Made by a program: the position numbers and the translations under genes. The notes beneath the pieces are model-generated. The model saw nothing but the letters and a program-made list of their open reading frames with translations. It was not told the origin of the DNA and ran no database searches. Shown here one piece after another: positions 56,272 to 63,643 of a stretch of 64,000 nucleotides of DNA (the stretch's first letter is position 1; each line of letters starts with the position of its first letter). Source of the stretch: Methylobacterium sp. (GTDB lineage Bacteria > Pseudomonadota > Alphaproteobacteria > Rhizobiales > Beijerinckiaceae); assembly GCA_002928875.1 (NCBI GenBank), contig PERO01000020.1, forward strand, positions 248,001 through 312,000, read 5' to 3'.

Positions 56272-56775
56272 TCACGCACCCCTCGCGATGCGGTCGATCG
56301 CGCTGGTCAGATTGTCGAGAAGCGTCTCCACCCTGGTGGCTTCGGGCAGCCTTCCGCCCGTGTTCAACCAGCGGCAAAGCTGGTTGAGATTTCCGCCCAC
56401 AACAGACAACTGCCGGATGGCCGCCAGCCGGTCGGGCGTCAAATGATCGGTCGACCGGGTCGAGCGCACGGGCGATGGCATGGAGATGCCGGTCGCCATG
56501 TTCAGGATCTCCTGAGCTTCTTGAGCGGCCTTCCGCTCGCCGCGCTTGGCCGCCTCCTGGACAAGCCGGTCGAGGTGACTGGCGATGGCAGCGAGGCGCT
56601 CCTCATGTGCACTGGAGGGCGGCGCGGGAAGGGTCAGGCCCATGGTTCGGGTCACGAGATCGCGCGCATAGGTCGCCGCCGACTTGTGGCCGGCCTTTGT
56701 GGCCAGCCGCTCGAGCTCGTCGCGCATCTGCGGCGTGACGCGGAAGGTAATCGGGATGTCGGCGCTGACAGCCAT
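56272..56775 (-). CDS. mobC: MobC-family relaxosome accessory protein
   Basis: The 167-residue product has an N-terminal ribbon-helix-helix-like region (ITFRVTPQMRDELERLATKA, SAATYARDLVTRTM) and the MobC signature RQLSVVGGNLNQLCRWLNTG. It should bind oriT next to the relaxase. The start codon faces the hairpin array; the stop is 2 bp before the relaxase ATG. Confidence 0.85.
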   Translation of the reverse strand: MAVSADIPITFRVTPQMRDELERLATKAGHKSAATYARDLVTRTMGLTLPAPPSSAHEERLAAIASHLDRLVQEAAKRGERKAAQEAQEILNMATGISMPSPVRSTRSTDHLTPDRLAAIRQLSVVGGNLNQLCRWLNTGGRLPEATRVETLLDNLTSAIDRIARGA

Positions 56776-56794
56776 GGTGCGTGCTCCTTGCGGA

Positions 56795-57124
56795 TGCCTC
56801 CGCGTGAGGAGGCAGACGGCGGGACCGGATGGTCCTGCCGGGATCGGATCGGCCCGGATGGGTCGATCGTGACGCCCCGGATCAGGGGCGGCAGCAGGCC
56901 GGATGGCCTGCCTTTCCCGAGCCCGGATAAGGGCTCGGGAAACGGGTCGGGACCGGCAGGATTGTCGGTCCCCGTCGAGGCGCGCCGGATGGTGCGCCAG
57001 CCTTCTCCGCCCCGAGTGAGGGGCGGAGGCAGGCCGGATGGCCTGCCCATGGAGCCCCGGTCAGGGGCGACGGCATCGAGGGCCAGGACCGGGCTGAGCG
57101 CAGCGACCCCGGTCCGCCTCGATG
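56795..57124. repeat. Array of about twelve adjacent hairpins with GGAT loops
   Basis: Hairpins at 56795-56814, 56822-56835, 56847-56868, 56873-56890, 56894-56911, 56913-56942, 56949-56972, 56979-56998, 57005-57028, 57028-57047, 57054-57068 and 57074-57124 run with almost no spacing. Read on the plus strand, seven have loops that begin GGAT (plain GGAT in five, GGATCA and GGATAA in two). Stem sequences differ while the loop is kept. It lies between mobC and the plus-strand operon, where oriT is expected. It could be DNA structure for the relaxosome or a plus-strand RNA. Confidence 0.85.
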
Positions 57125-57140
57125 TGCCCCTCCGGCAGGA

Positions 57141-57202
57141 GCACGCGAGCCATAAACGAGACCCCCATTTTGGGGGTCGATGTTTACTGGCTCATTGCGT
57201 GC
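57141..57202. promoter_or_regulatory. 62-nt interrupted dyad, oriT or operator candidate
   Basis: Nested inverted pairs: GCACGC/GCGTGC (57141-57146, 57197-57202), GAGCCATAAAC/GTTTACTGGCTC (57147-57157, 57182-57193) and GACCCCC/GGGGGTC inside with loop ATTTT. No T-run follows, so a terminator is less likely. Position next to the MobC-side hairpins favours oriT or a repressor site. Confidence 0.6.
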
Positions 57203-57216
57203 CCCCTACCCATATC

Positions 57217-57244
57217 AGCGAATATAATCCGGATCAATATCGCT
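57217..57244. promoter_or_regulatory. Imperfect 28-bp dyad upstream of the plus-strand operon
   Basis: AGCGAATATAATCC faces GGATCAATATCGCT, 11 of 14 positions matching, centred on CCGG. It lies 77 bp before the start codon at 57321 and includes a -10-like TATAAT at 57223-57228. It may be an operator over a promoter. Confidence 0.45.
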
Positions 57245-57320
57245 TATACAACGGGTCTCGTGCGCTATTGCTCGGAGAGCTTTTGTAGCGCATAATTCGG
57301 CCTGCGGGAAAGGATTTGTG

Positions 57321-58223
57321 ATGGGCAAGGTCGTGCGAATCGTCAGGACAGAAAGGTCTCGCGCCGAGAAGGCGAAGGTCGAGATCGCGGGCGATCCGGA
57401 GAAGCTCGAACAGCTTGCCGTGCTCGAGGACCTGATCAAGCGGAACAAGCAGGTCGGCTATAAGGAAGTGACGAGGCATGCGTTGTGGCCGCTCCGCGAA
57501 TACCTGGTCGACGCCTGGCGGCACTACCCGGCGCGCGACGGCGCGCTCAACCAGACAGGTCAGCTTTTGCGCGATCTGAAGGCGAGCGGGAAGTACCCCC
57601 AGCTGGCGCATGTCGATGCCACGACCTTTGGCCGATGGCTTGTCGTGGTCCGCCAACTAGTCGACCAGGAGTTGCATCACGAGCTGGAACGCTACATCCG
57701 GGTCAAGGAAGAGGAGATCAGGGCGGCGCGGCGCGAGGCGCGGCGGAAGGGCGAGAAGTACACGTACAAGCCCTATGCCGTGGGACCGATCAACCGGACG
57801 CCGCCCCTGCATCACGCACCGCAGTCGCAGCACGACATTGCACCACCCCCCGCGCCCGCACGGGCGGTTGGTGGTGCCGGCGAGGTCGTGGCTTTTCATC
57901 CTGCCGCGCAGCCGGCTGCGCGGGTCATGCCCAAGCCGACGACGAAAGAAGAAAGCTCACGCGCCCGAACAAGAGATGAAATCGCAGACTACTACTATCG
58001 CGAGAAGCTGTCCGCCGCCGAGCGCGCAACGCTCGATGCGATGCCAGACGGCCAGGAAAAGGACCAGGTCCTCTGGACGCTCATCGGCGGCATCAAGGCC
58101 AAGGAGAGCCAAGATCAGCGGCAGAGGGATCACGAACAGAAGCTGGCCGAGACGGAGCGCCAGAACCGCGAGCGCGCCGAACGCCGCAGACGTCGAGAGG
58201 CAGGGCTTCCAGAGGAGTCGTAA
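57321..58223 (+). CDS. Element-encoded protein of unknown function, coiled coil at C-terminus
   Basis: The 300-residue product starts MGKVVRIVRTERSRAEKAKV (ATG with AAGGA 8 bp upstream). It is basic and helical: YKEVTRHALWPLREYLVDAW, HELERYIRVKEEEIRAARRE, a Pro-rich linker (160-200), DEIADYYYREKLSAAERATL and a charged coiled coil to the end. No domain is recognised. It is the first gene of the plus-strand block and ends at a strong terminator. Confidence 0.7.
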   Translation: MGKVVRIVRTERSRAEKAKVEIAGDPEKLEQLAVLEDLIKRNKQVGYKEVTRHALWPLREYLVDAWRHYPARDGALNQTGQLLRDLKASGKYPQLAHVDATTFGRWLVVVRQLVDQELHHELERYIRVKEEEIRAARREARRKGEKYTYKPYAVGPINRTPPLHHAPQSQHDIAPPPAPARAVGGAGEVVAFHPAAQPAARVMPKPTTKEESSRARTRDEIADYYYREKLSAAERATLDAMPDGQEKDQVLWTLIGGIKAKESQDQRQRDHEQKLAETERQNRERAERRRRREAGLPEES

Positions 58224-58248
58224 CGCAAAGTCGTCCGGGAATTCGAAA

Positions 58249-58279
58249 AGAAGCCGCCAGATTGGCGGCTTCTTTTTTT
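58249..58279 (+). terminator. Rho-independent terminator
   Basis: A 10-bp stem (AGAAGCCGCC with GGCGGCTTCT, loop AGATT) followed by T7-8, 26 bp after the upstream stop. Confidence 0.92.
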
Positions 58280-58446
58280 CATGCCTTCTTTTTTCGAGCA
58301 ATAATCACAAAGAGATAGCTTTACGAATCGATAACCATGCACGAACGAATCGATAAGAACGAAAAAAAGACTTTGCAGAAAACGGCTCGGTTCGGCATCA
58401 TTCTTATGTCGAGAAGACACACGATCCAGAAGAAAGGGAGACAAGG

Positions 58447-58824
58447 ATGGAGAGTGATGGCGATGACGTGGTCCGCAAGCTCGTCGAAAAGGGCGCGGAT
58501 GTCGTCAAGCGTGAGGGGGGGTCGGTCAAGGCAAGGGCAAAGCTTGTCGAGGCTATATCTGTAGCGAAAAAGAAGGGCTCTGATATCACCGATCACCCTC
58601 TCTGGACCTACAGGTACGAGCTGGTGGCGCTGGCATTAACTCTGCCATCCCTGCGGCGACAGAGTGTGCTCATCGAGCACATTAAGGCCATGGGGATCGA
58701 GATCGATGACAAGCTATTAGGGCGCAAGGTCTTCGGCGGCTGGCTGAAAAAAGTCAGCGAGATAGTGCTCGCTGACATAGACATCACTCAGGAGAAAACC
58801 AATGACGAACGTGCTGAAAAATAA
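58447..58824 (+). CDS. Small hypothetical protein preceding the ParA-like gene
   Basis: The 125-residue product (MESDGDDVVRKLVEKGADVV...) is helical: VKARAKLVEAISVAKKKGSD, TYRYELVALALTLPSLRRQS, LLGRKVFGGWLKKVSEIVLA. GGGAG lies 10 bp before the ATG. Its end overlaps the ParA-like gene by 23 bp. A partner of the ATPase is plausible, but no sequence motif proves it. Confidence 0.65.
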   Translation: MESDGDDVVRKLVEKGADVVKREGGSVKARAKLVEAISVAKKKGSDITDHPLWTYRYELVALALTLPSLRRQSVLIEHIKAMGIEIDDKLLGRKVFGGWLKKVSEIVLADIDITQEKTNDERAEK

Positions 58825-59770
58825 AGAGACGAAGACCGAGCCGAAGTCGGCGGCCTATATCGCCCGTCGGTACCGCAAGATCATCGCTCACCTCATCGCG
58901 ACCTGGAAGGGCGGGTCGGGAAAGACCAAGACTGCTCAGCTGATGTCGGAAACCGCGCTGGCGGCTGGGTGGAGCTTGCGGGTCATCGACACCGACACGT
59001 CGAACAAGGTCGGGCACGGGATTGCGGATTGCTATGACGGCTCCGAGATCCATGTTCTCGATCCGAACGACAACGTGAGCGATGAGGGACGCACGCTGCT
59101 CGTCGAAGAGTTCGGGCGCATTTTCGATGAGGCGGCGAATGTCACGCCTGAGAACGTCGAAAAGCCGATCCATGTGATCATCGATGTCGCGGCTGAAGCT
59201 GCCTTCAAGATCATCGGCATTTTGACGATTGATGGCATCCTCGATCGCCTGACCGCTGAAGGGCACGAAGTCAACTGGATCGTCCCGATCACTGGGGCCA
59301 CCAGCTCTCATGCGCGCATCACGGATTACGTTGCGGAATTGAGCGAGGGTGGTCCGTGCGAGCACTACAACATGCGCGGATACATCGTGCTCGACCCGTC
59401 CAACGGGGCGAACCTCTCCGCCGCCGCCGCCGATCGTTCGATGGCGTTCAACATGTCGCGAGATTTTCCGATGTGGAAAGGCTCGGCGGAAGAGCGGGCG
59501 GTTTCGGCATCGCCGCGGTGGGAGGTCGTTGAGTTGCCGCCGCTCACGTCGGCGCGTGCGTATCTCCTTTATCTGGCCGCCACCGGGAAGTCGCCGATGA
59601 CGCTCGGTGAGTTTCGGACGGCGACGGGCGAGGACATGATCCCGCGCGAGCAGGGTGCGATCCAGCGCTGGCTGGCCCGCACTGGCCCCGTCCTGCGCGC
59701 GATGATGGAGCGGCAGACCCCGAAGTTCCTCCGTCAGCAGCAGCAGCCTGCTCCCGCCGACGTGGCGTAA
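58802..59770 (+). CDS. ParA/MinD-type P-loop ATPase
   Basis: The 322-residue protein has a deviant Walker A WKGGSGKTKTAQL (about 35-47) and the switch-like RVIDTDTSNKVG (near 59-70), where ParA usually has D-x-D-P-Q. HVIIDVAAEAAFKIIGIL gives the Walker B region. It probably partitions or stabilises the element or positions the transfer complex, as VirC1/ParA homologues do in conjugation. The start overlaps the upstream gene. The departure from DPQ makes the exact branch uncertain. Confidence 0.78.
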   Translation: MTNVLKNKETKTEPKSAAYIARRYRKIIAHLIATWKGGSGKTKTAQLMSETALAAGWSLRVIDTDTSNKVGHGIADCYDGSEIHVLDPNDNVSDEGRTLLVEEFGRIFDEAANVTPENVEKPIHVIIDVAAEAAFKIIGILTIDGILDRLTAEGHEVNWIVPITGATSSHARITDYVAELSEGGPCEHYNMRGYIVLDPSNGANLSAAAADRSMAFNMSRDFPMWKGSAEERAVSASPRWEVVELPPLTSARAYLLYLAATGKSPMTLGEFRTATGEDMIPREQGAIQRWLARTGPVLRAMMERQTPKFLRQQQQPAPADVA

Positions 59771-59851
59771 GCGCCCCGCTTCTCCATGCCCCGGCTTGGC
59801 TTGATGCCGGGGCATCCGGAAGTGAACCGCTCGTGAACTAGAGGACGCACC

Positions 59852-60100
59852 ATGAAGGACGAAAAGGACGCAATCACGGAAATCGCGGAAGGCTTCGGGC
59901 TAGCCAGCCACGAAGTCGCGGAACTGCGCAAGCTGATGATGATGGGTCGATTCAACGAGAGCGACCCCGCCATCATCACCGCGATCATGATGGCACGCAC
60001 GCACGCGGTGTTCGCGCATGGACTAAGCGCCGTTGATCGGCGCATTAAGGCGCTCGATGAACGGCTTTCCTCTATCGAGTCCGAAATAAAAAACGCATAA
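59852..60100 (+). CDS. Small hypothetical protein
   Basis: The 82-residue product (MKDEKDAITEIAEGFGLASH...) is helical and ends in a coiled coil (RIKALDERLSSIESEI). GGACG lies 8 bp before the ATG. No family is recognised. It is likely in one operon with the ParA-like gene. Confidence 0.62.
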   Translation: MKDEKDAITEIAEGFGLASHEVAELRKLMMMGRFNESDPAIITAIMMARTHAVFAHGLSAVDRRIKALDERLSSIESEIKNA

Positions 60101-60195
60101 GGGGTGGCCGCGCTCCAAGCGCCGCCACCCTTGCCGAAATCGCCGCGACCCGCCGTGCTTATGACGATGCGATCGTCGCCCGGCACAATGCGCGC

Positions 60196-61095
60196 ATGCA
60201 GCCTCCCCCGCCTGCGCGTCCCGCGCCTCCTCCAGCGCCTCCTGCTCCAGCCGAGCCGATGATCGATATCATCGCTACGCACATCGCTACGCATGGCCCG
60301 AAGGTCATTCTCGCCGGATTCGCAGCCGCAGGGCTCTACTGGCTGTGTCACTGGCCCGGCCTGCGCACGGCCTTGGGCGGCTTCGGCCTGGCGGCACTCG
60401 TTGCAATCGCCTGGGCCTACAAGGCTTGGACATCTCGCTGGTCGGACACGGCTCGGGCAACGAGTGCGCTATTCGCGGCAAGCATGGTTCTTGCGGCGTT
60501 CTTCTCTGGCTACATGCGCTTCGGCCCCGCTCCTGCTCCTGCCCCCGCTGCTGCTCCTGCGAATGCTCCTGCTCCTGCGAAGCTGAGCTTGGCCGAAGCG
60601 TGTCTCGATGGGACCATCCGCCGAGATTTCGATGACAAGGATGGCGACAAGGATGGCGACAAGGATGGCGATATCATCTTTTGCGCATTGCGGCCCGGGG
60701 TGACGATCGATCGCGTCGCTCCGATCAAGGATTGCGGTCCGGCCCGACCTTTGTCGGTCCGTATGGAGGACAGGCAGATAGTGCCCGGGATGAAGTGTTC
60801 CGTGATCCACCCTCCCCTGCCCGAGGGCGCGCCGGGCAGCAGGCTGACCGCGATCTGCGCCCGCATCGTCGAGACGTCACAGCTTCGTCCCGGTCCTGGT
60901 CCCTTGCACACCACAATCGATTGTGTGGTTGCCATGGCCTCGACCACAGAGATGGACAAGCCTCATCTGCGCGTCAGGGCCACCTACCCGATCGGATCTG
61001 TATACACGCATCCGTCATGCACGAGCCCGGCGACATACACCGCAATCTCCTATGCAGACGGGTTCGTAATCCGGTGTGAGCGCGTCATTCCATAA
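60196..61095 (+). CDS. Pro-rich membrane protein with Cys-containing C-terminal domain
   Basis: The 299 residues have a Pro/Ala-rich N-terminus, three hydrophobic helices (about 38-55, 60-76, 87-105), a second Pro/Ala stretch, a DKDG repeat (about 147-158) and a periplasmic-looking domain with six or more cysteines. It has no ribosome binding site at 60196. The frame stays open upstream to 60061 and reads like coding sequence (ATLAEIAATRRAYDDAIVAR), but there is no usual start codon there; a frameshift or an unusual start is possible. No family recognised. Confidence 0.55.
   Translation: MQPPPPARPAPPPAPPAPAEPMIDIIATHIATHGPKVILAGFAAAGLYWLCHWPGLRTALGGFGLAALVAIAWAYKAWTSRWSDTARATSALFAASMVLAAFFSGYMRFGPAPAPAPAAAPANAPAPAKLSLAEACLDGTIRRDFDDKDGDKDGDKDGDIIFCALRPGVTIDRVAPIKDCGPARPLSVRMEDRQIVPGMKCSVIHPPLPEGAPGSRLTAICARIVETSQLRPGPGPLHTTIDCVVAMASTTEMDKPHLRVRATYPIGSVYTHPSCTSPATYTAISYADGFVIRCERVIP
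60634..60669 (+). repeat. Three tandem 12-bp repeats (GACAAGGATGGC)
   Basis: Three exact 12-bp copies encode DKDG three times, so the protein reads DDKDGDKDGDKDGD. This is like a calcium-binding D-x-D-G loop and also a slippage-prone tract. Confidence 0.85.
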
Positions 61096-61163
61096 GTAAT
61101 TTCAAGTCAAATTTTATCGATACACTTTCCATCGTCTGAATCATAACCTCATCAATGCTTTGT

Positions 61164-61194
61164 GCCCGCACATTTAAAATTGTAATGTGCGGGC
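61164..61194 (+). promoter_or_regulatory. Hairpin directly upstream of a start codon
   Basis: An 11-bp perfect stem (GCCCGCACATT at 61164-61174 with AATGTGCGGGC at 61184-61194, loop 9 nt) ends one base before the ATG at 61195. It is in an AT-rich region. It could hide the start region in the RNA or be a protein-binding dyad. Confidence 0.7.
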
Positions 61195-61776
61195 ATGATA
61201 ACAGACCGTAAATCCACCTATACATGCCACACGGCTGAGCTTGTCTCGGCCATGCCTCCGCCGATCGCTCTCTCGGGGCGCCTCTGCCCTGCGGCGCAGT
61301 CACTGTTCCTGCGCCTCGCCGATGGCGAGGCGACTGGTCCCGCCGATGCCGGTTATGCCGCTCAGGACCTGGTCCGGTGCATCCTGAGCTATGACGGGCG
61401 GCAAGCGCCCCTCGCCTGCGAGATCAGCGATGATGGCGTCACGCTGTCGCTCTTGGCGCTCGAGGCTCTGAGCCGTCATCGCGACGAGCTGATCACGGTC
61501 GTGACGCGGCGGCTGCGCTCGAAATACGCGCGCGCACTGATGATGTCGCTTTCCGCGATCGGCCGGACCGGCATGATCGAGCCATCGCTTGCGGAGATGC
61601 GCCGCCTGATCGGCGCGGACGAGGGCTTGCGCACGTCATCGCACTTGTGGACGCGGGCGATCATTCCCGCCGTCGTCGAGCTCGGCGCGGCGGGGATCGT
61701 GATCCACGTCACGGACATCCGCGACCGGCGGGCGCGCGGGGGTGTGAGCGCTTACCGCATCATCTGGAGCTCGTGA
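61195..61776 (+). CDS. Possible Rep-type winged-helix protein
   Basis: The 193-residue product has LRSKYARALMMSLSAIGRTG, SLAEMRRLIGADEGLRTSSH, LWTRAIIPAVVELGAAGIVI and SAYRIIWSS, a pattern like the second winged helix of Rep_3-type initiators. Only one such domain is seen, so the call is tentative. No ribosome binding site precedes the ATG; the hairpin stands there instead. The stop overlaps the coupling-protein ATG (TGATG), linking the two genes. Confidence 0.4.
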   Translation: MITDRKSTYTCHTAELVSAMPPPIALSGRLCPAAQSLFLRLADGEATGPADAGYAAQDLVRCILSYDGRQAPLACEISDDGVTLSLLALEALSRHRDELITVVTRRLRSKYARALMMSLSAIGRTGMIEPSLAEMRRLIGADEGLRTSSHLWTRAIIPAVVELGAAGIVIHVTDIRDRRARGGVSAYRIIWSS

Positions 61777-63632
61777 TGGGACGCGCAATCGGGTGGACTT
61801 TCAAGACGAGCTGGTATGTCGCAAAGGCGGGCTGGCCTTTGATCGCGGTCTATCTCCTGATCGTTCCGACGCTGGTCGAGAGCGTTCCCGCTGCAATGTC
61901 GCAGGCGGTCGGAATTGCCGGGCCGGGCCTCGGCGTCGCGATGATCGCGGCTTGGTCGCTGATGCAGCCGGGCGCGCGTCCGCTCGTGCTTCTGGCGTCA
62001 CTCTATAGTGTGCTCGACGGCGCGGATGTGGTCTGGTCCATGTCGACATGGTCGGGCTCGATCCCGCTTTCGGCAATCGCGGCGGTGATCGGGTCCGTGC
62101 TCCTGACGGCCGCAAGCGTGGCCTTCGCCTTCCCGGGCATCAGAAAAGCGATCGACGAAAAGAAAGGGGTCTCAAGTCGCCGTTCTTCCTCCGATCTGCA
62201 CGGGGCGGCGAACTGGGTGTCTCGCGCCGACGTGCGGCGGATTTCCGAACAGGGAAATCTGATCCTCGGGCAGGAGGGGCCGGAGCCGAATTCGCGCCTC
62301 GTCCGCTACCCGATCGAAGGCCACGGGCTCACGATCGCGCCCACGCGTTCGGGCAAAGGCGTGGGCTTCATTTTGCCAAATATATTAAAGGGTTGGACCG
62401 GCCCGATGGTCGTCATCGATCCTAAGGCGGAATCGGTTTTCGTCGGCGGTGCTGCTCGTGAAGCGATGGGCCATAAGGTCCATGTCCTCGATCCGTTCGG
62501 GATCATTGCCGAGCGTTCGGCCGGGCGTCCGGAGATCTGGCAGCCGCGCGCCTTGGCCCGCTACAATCCCCTCGATGCCATTGATCGCGGCGATGATATG
62601 CCGGCGGACATTTCGACTCTCTGCGAAGCCTTGCTGCCTCCAGCCAAGGCGTCGTCGGGTAGCGGCGGCAATGGTGATCATTTTCGCGTCGGCGCATCGC
62701 GTATGATCATGGGTGCGATCGCGTGGGTGATCCGCACGATGCCGCGCCATGCGCAGCATCTCGGGTCGGTATATGACTTGATCAGCGGCCCTGATCTGCA
62801 AGCGACCGTCGAGGCCTGGTCGAGGTCCGATGTCGGCCTGTGCCTGTCGGCCGCTGGTCTGCTCTTGGGTGTCAGCGATAAAGAGCGCGGGAGCTTTATC
62901 AGCACCGCGACTAACTCATTGGCGTGGCTCGAGATTCCGCAGCTGCGCCGTCAGGTCGAAACCAGCACGTGCAGCCTGGACGAAATGATCGACGGAACGG
63001 CGGATTACTTCGTCTGCGTGCCGCCCCACCGACTCGAACAGTCGCGCATATGGATGCGCATCTGGTCGACGCTTCCCCTCGCCGCTGCGCTCAGGAAAAA
63101 GCCGAAAGAACGCGTCTTACTCCTGATCGACGAGGCCCCTTTGATCGGCCGTCTTGACCCGATCCTTCAGGCTTACCGGGTGGCTGCCGGGATGGGCGTG
63201 AGCTGCTGGCTGATCAGCCAGAGCATGCCAGACCTTGAGTCGGAATACGGAAAAGAAGCGTTCGCCTCGCTGATCGCGAATGCGGAAGTCTTGAGCTTTT
63301 TCGAGATTTCGCACGCGAACCACGAGTCGGCGCAAAAGATCAGCGCCATGATCGGAGACGCCACGTATCTCGAAGAATCCGCGAGCGACAACAGCGGCTC
63401 AAGCGCAAAGCTGACGGATGTCTTTTCGTCCCATTCTTCGGGGTCTTCGTCGTCGCGGAAAGAAATCAAGCGCCCGCTGATTTTACCCAGCGAGATCAAG
63501 GCGATGAAGCCGAACGAAATCCTCGTGCTTCAGCGGAGCAAAATCTGCAAGGGGCCGATCCGGCTCTACCAGTCGAAGTATTTCGAGCGCCCCGACATGC
63601 GCGGCCTCGCGAAGCCCAATCCCTACCGTTGA
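61776..63632 (+). CDS. VirD4/TraG-family type IV coupling protein
   Basis: The 618-residue ATPase has three or four N-terminal membrane helices (about 20-40, 50-80, 98-120), Walker A APTRSGKG (188-195) and Walker B VLLLIDEAPLIG (about 445-456), with SYGKE-like C-terminal VFEISHANHESAQKISAMIG and LPSEIKAMKPNEILVL. It couples the relaxosome to the mating pore. The ATG overlaps the upstream stop at TGATG. A long open frame upstream is not used. It indicates a conjugative system whose pore genes would lie to the right. Confidence 0.92.
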   Translation: MGRAIGWTFKTSWYVAKAGWPLIAVYLLIVPTLVESVPAAMSQAVGIAGPGLGVAMIAAWSLMQPGARPLVLLASLYSVLDGADVVWSMSTWSGSIPLSAIAAVIGSVLLTAASVAFAFPGIRKAIDEKKGVSSRRSSSDLHGAANWVSRADVRRISEQGNLILGQEGPEPNSRLVRYPIEGHGLTIAPTRSGKGVGFILPNILKGWTGPMVVIDPKAESVFVGGAAREAMGHKVHVLDPFGIIAERSAGRPEIWQPRALARYNPLDAIDRGDDMPADISTLCEALLPPAKASSGSGGNGDHFRVGASRMIMGAIAWVIRTMPRHAQHLGSVYDLISGPDLQATVEAWSRSDVGLCLSAAGLLLGVSDKERGSFISTATNSLAWLEIPQLRRQVETSTCSLDEMIDGTADYFVCVPPHRLEQSRIWMRIWSTLPLAAALRKKPKERVLLLIDEAPLIGRLDPILQAYRVAAGMGVSCWLISQSMPDLESEYGKEAFASLIANAEVLSFFEISHANHESAQKISAMIGDATYLEESASDNSGSSAKLTDVFSSHSSGSSSSRKEIKRPLILPSEIKAMKPNEILVLQRSKICKGPIRLYQSKYFERPDMRGLAKPNPYR

Positions 63633-63643
63633 GGAGTCACGAC

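Noticed and set aside
56795-57124. CRISPR array
   Set aside because: The repeats are inverted hairpins with different stems, not direct repeats with unique spacers, and no cas gene is present.
56443-57288. Plus-strand ORF across the hairpin array
   Set aside because: It crosses mobC antisense and the hairpins; its Gly/Arg/Pro repeats are the translation of palindromes.
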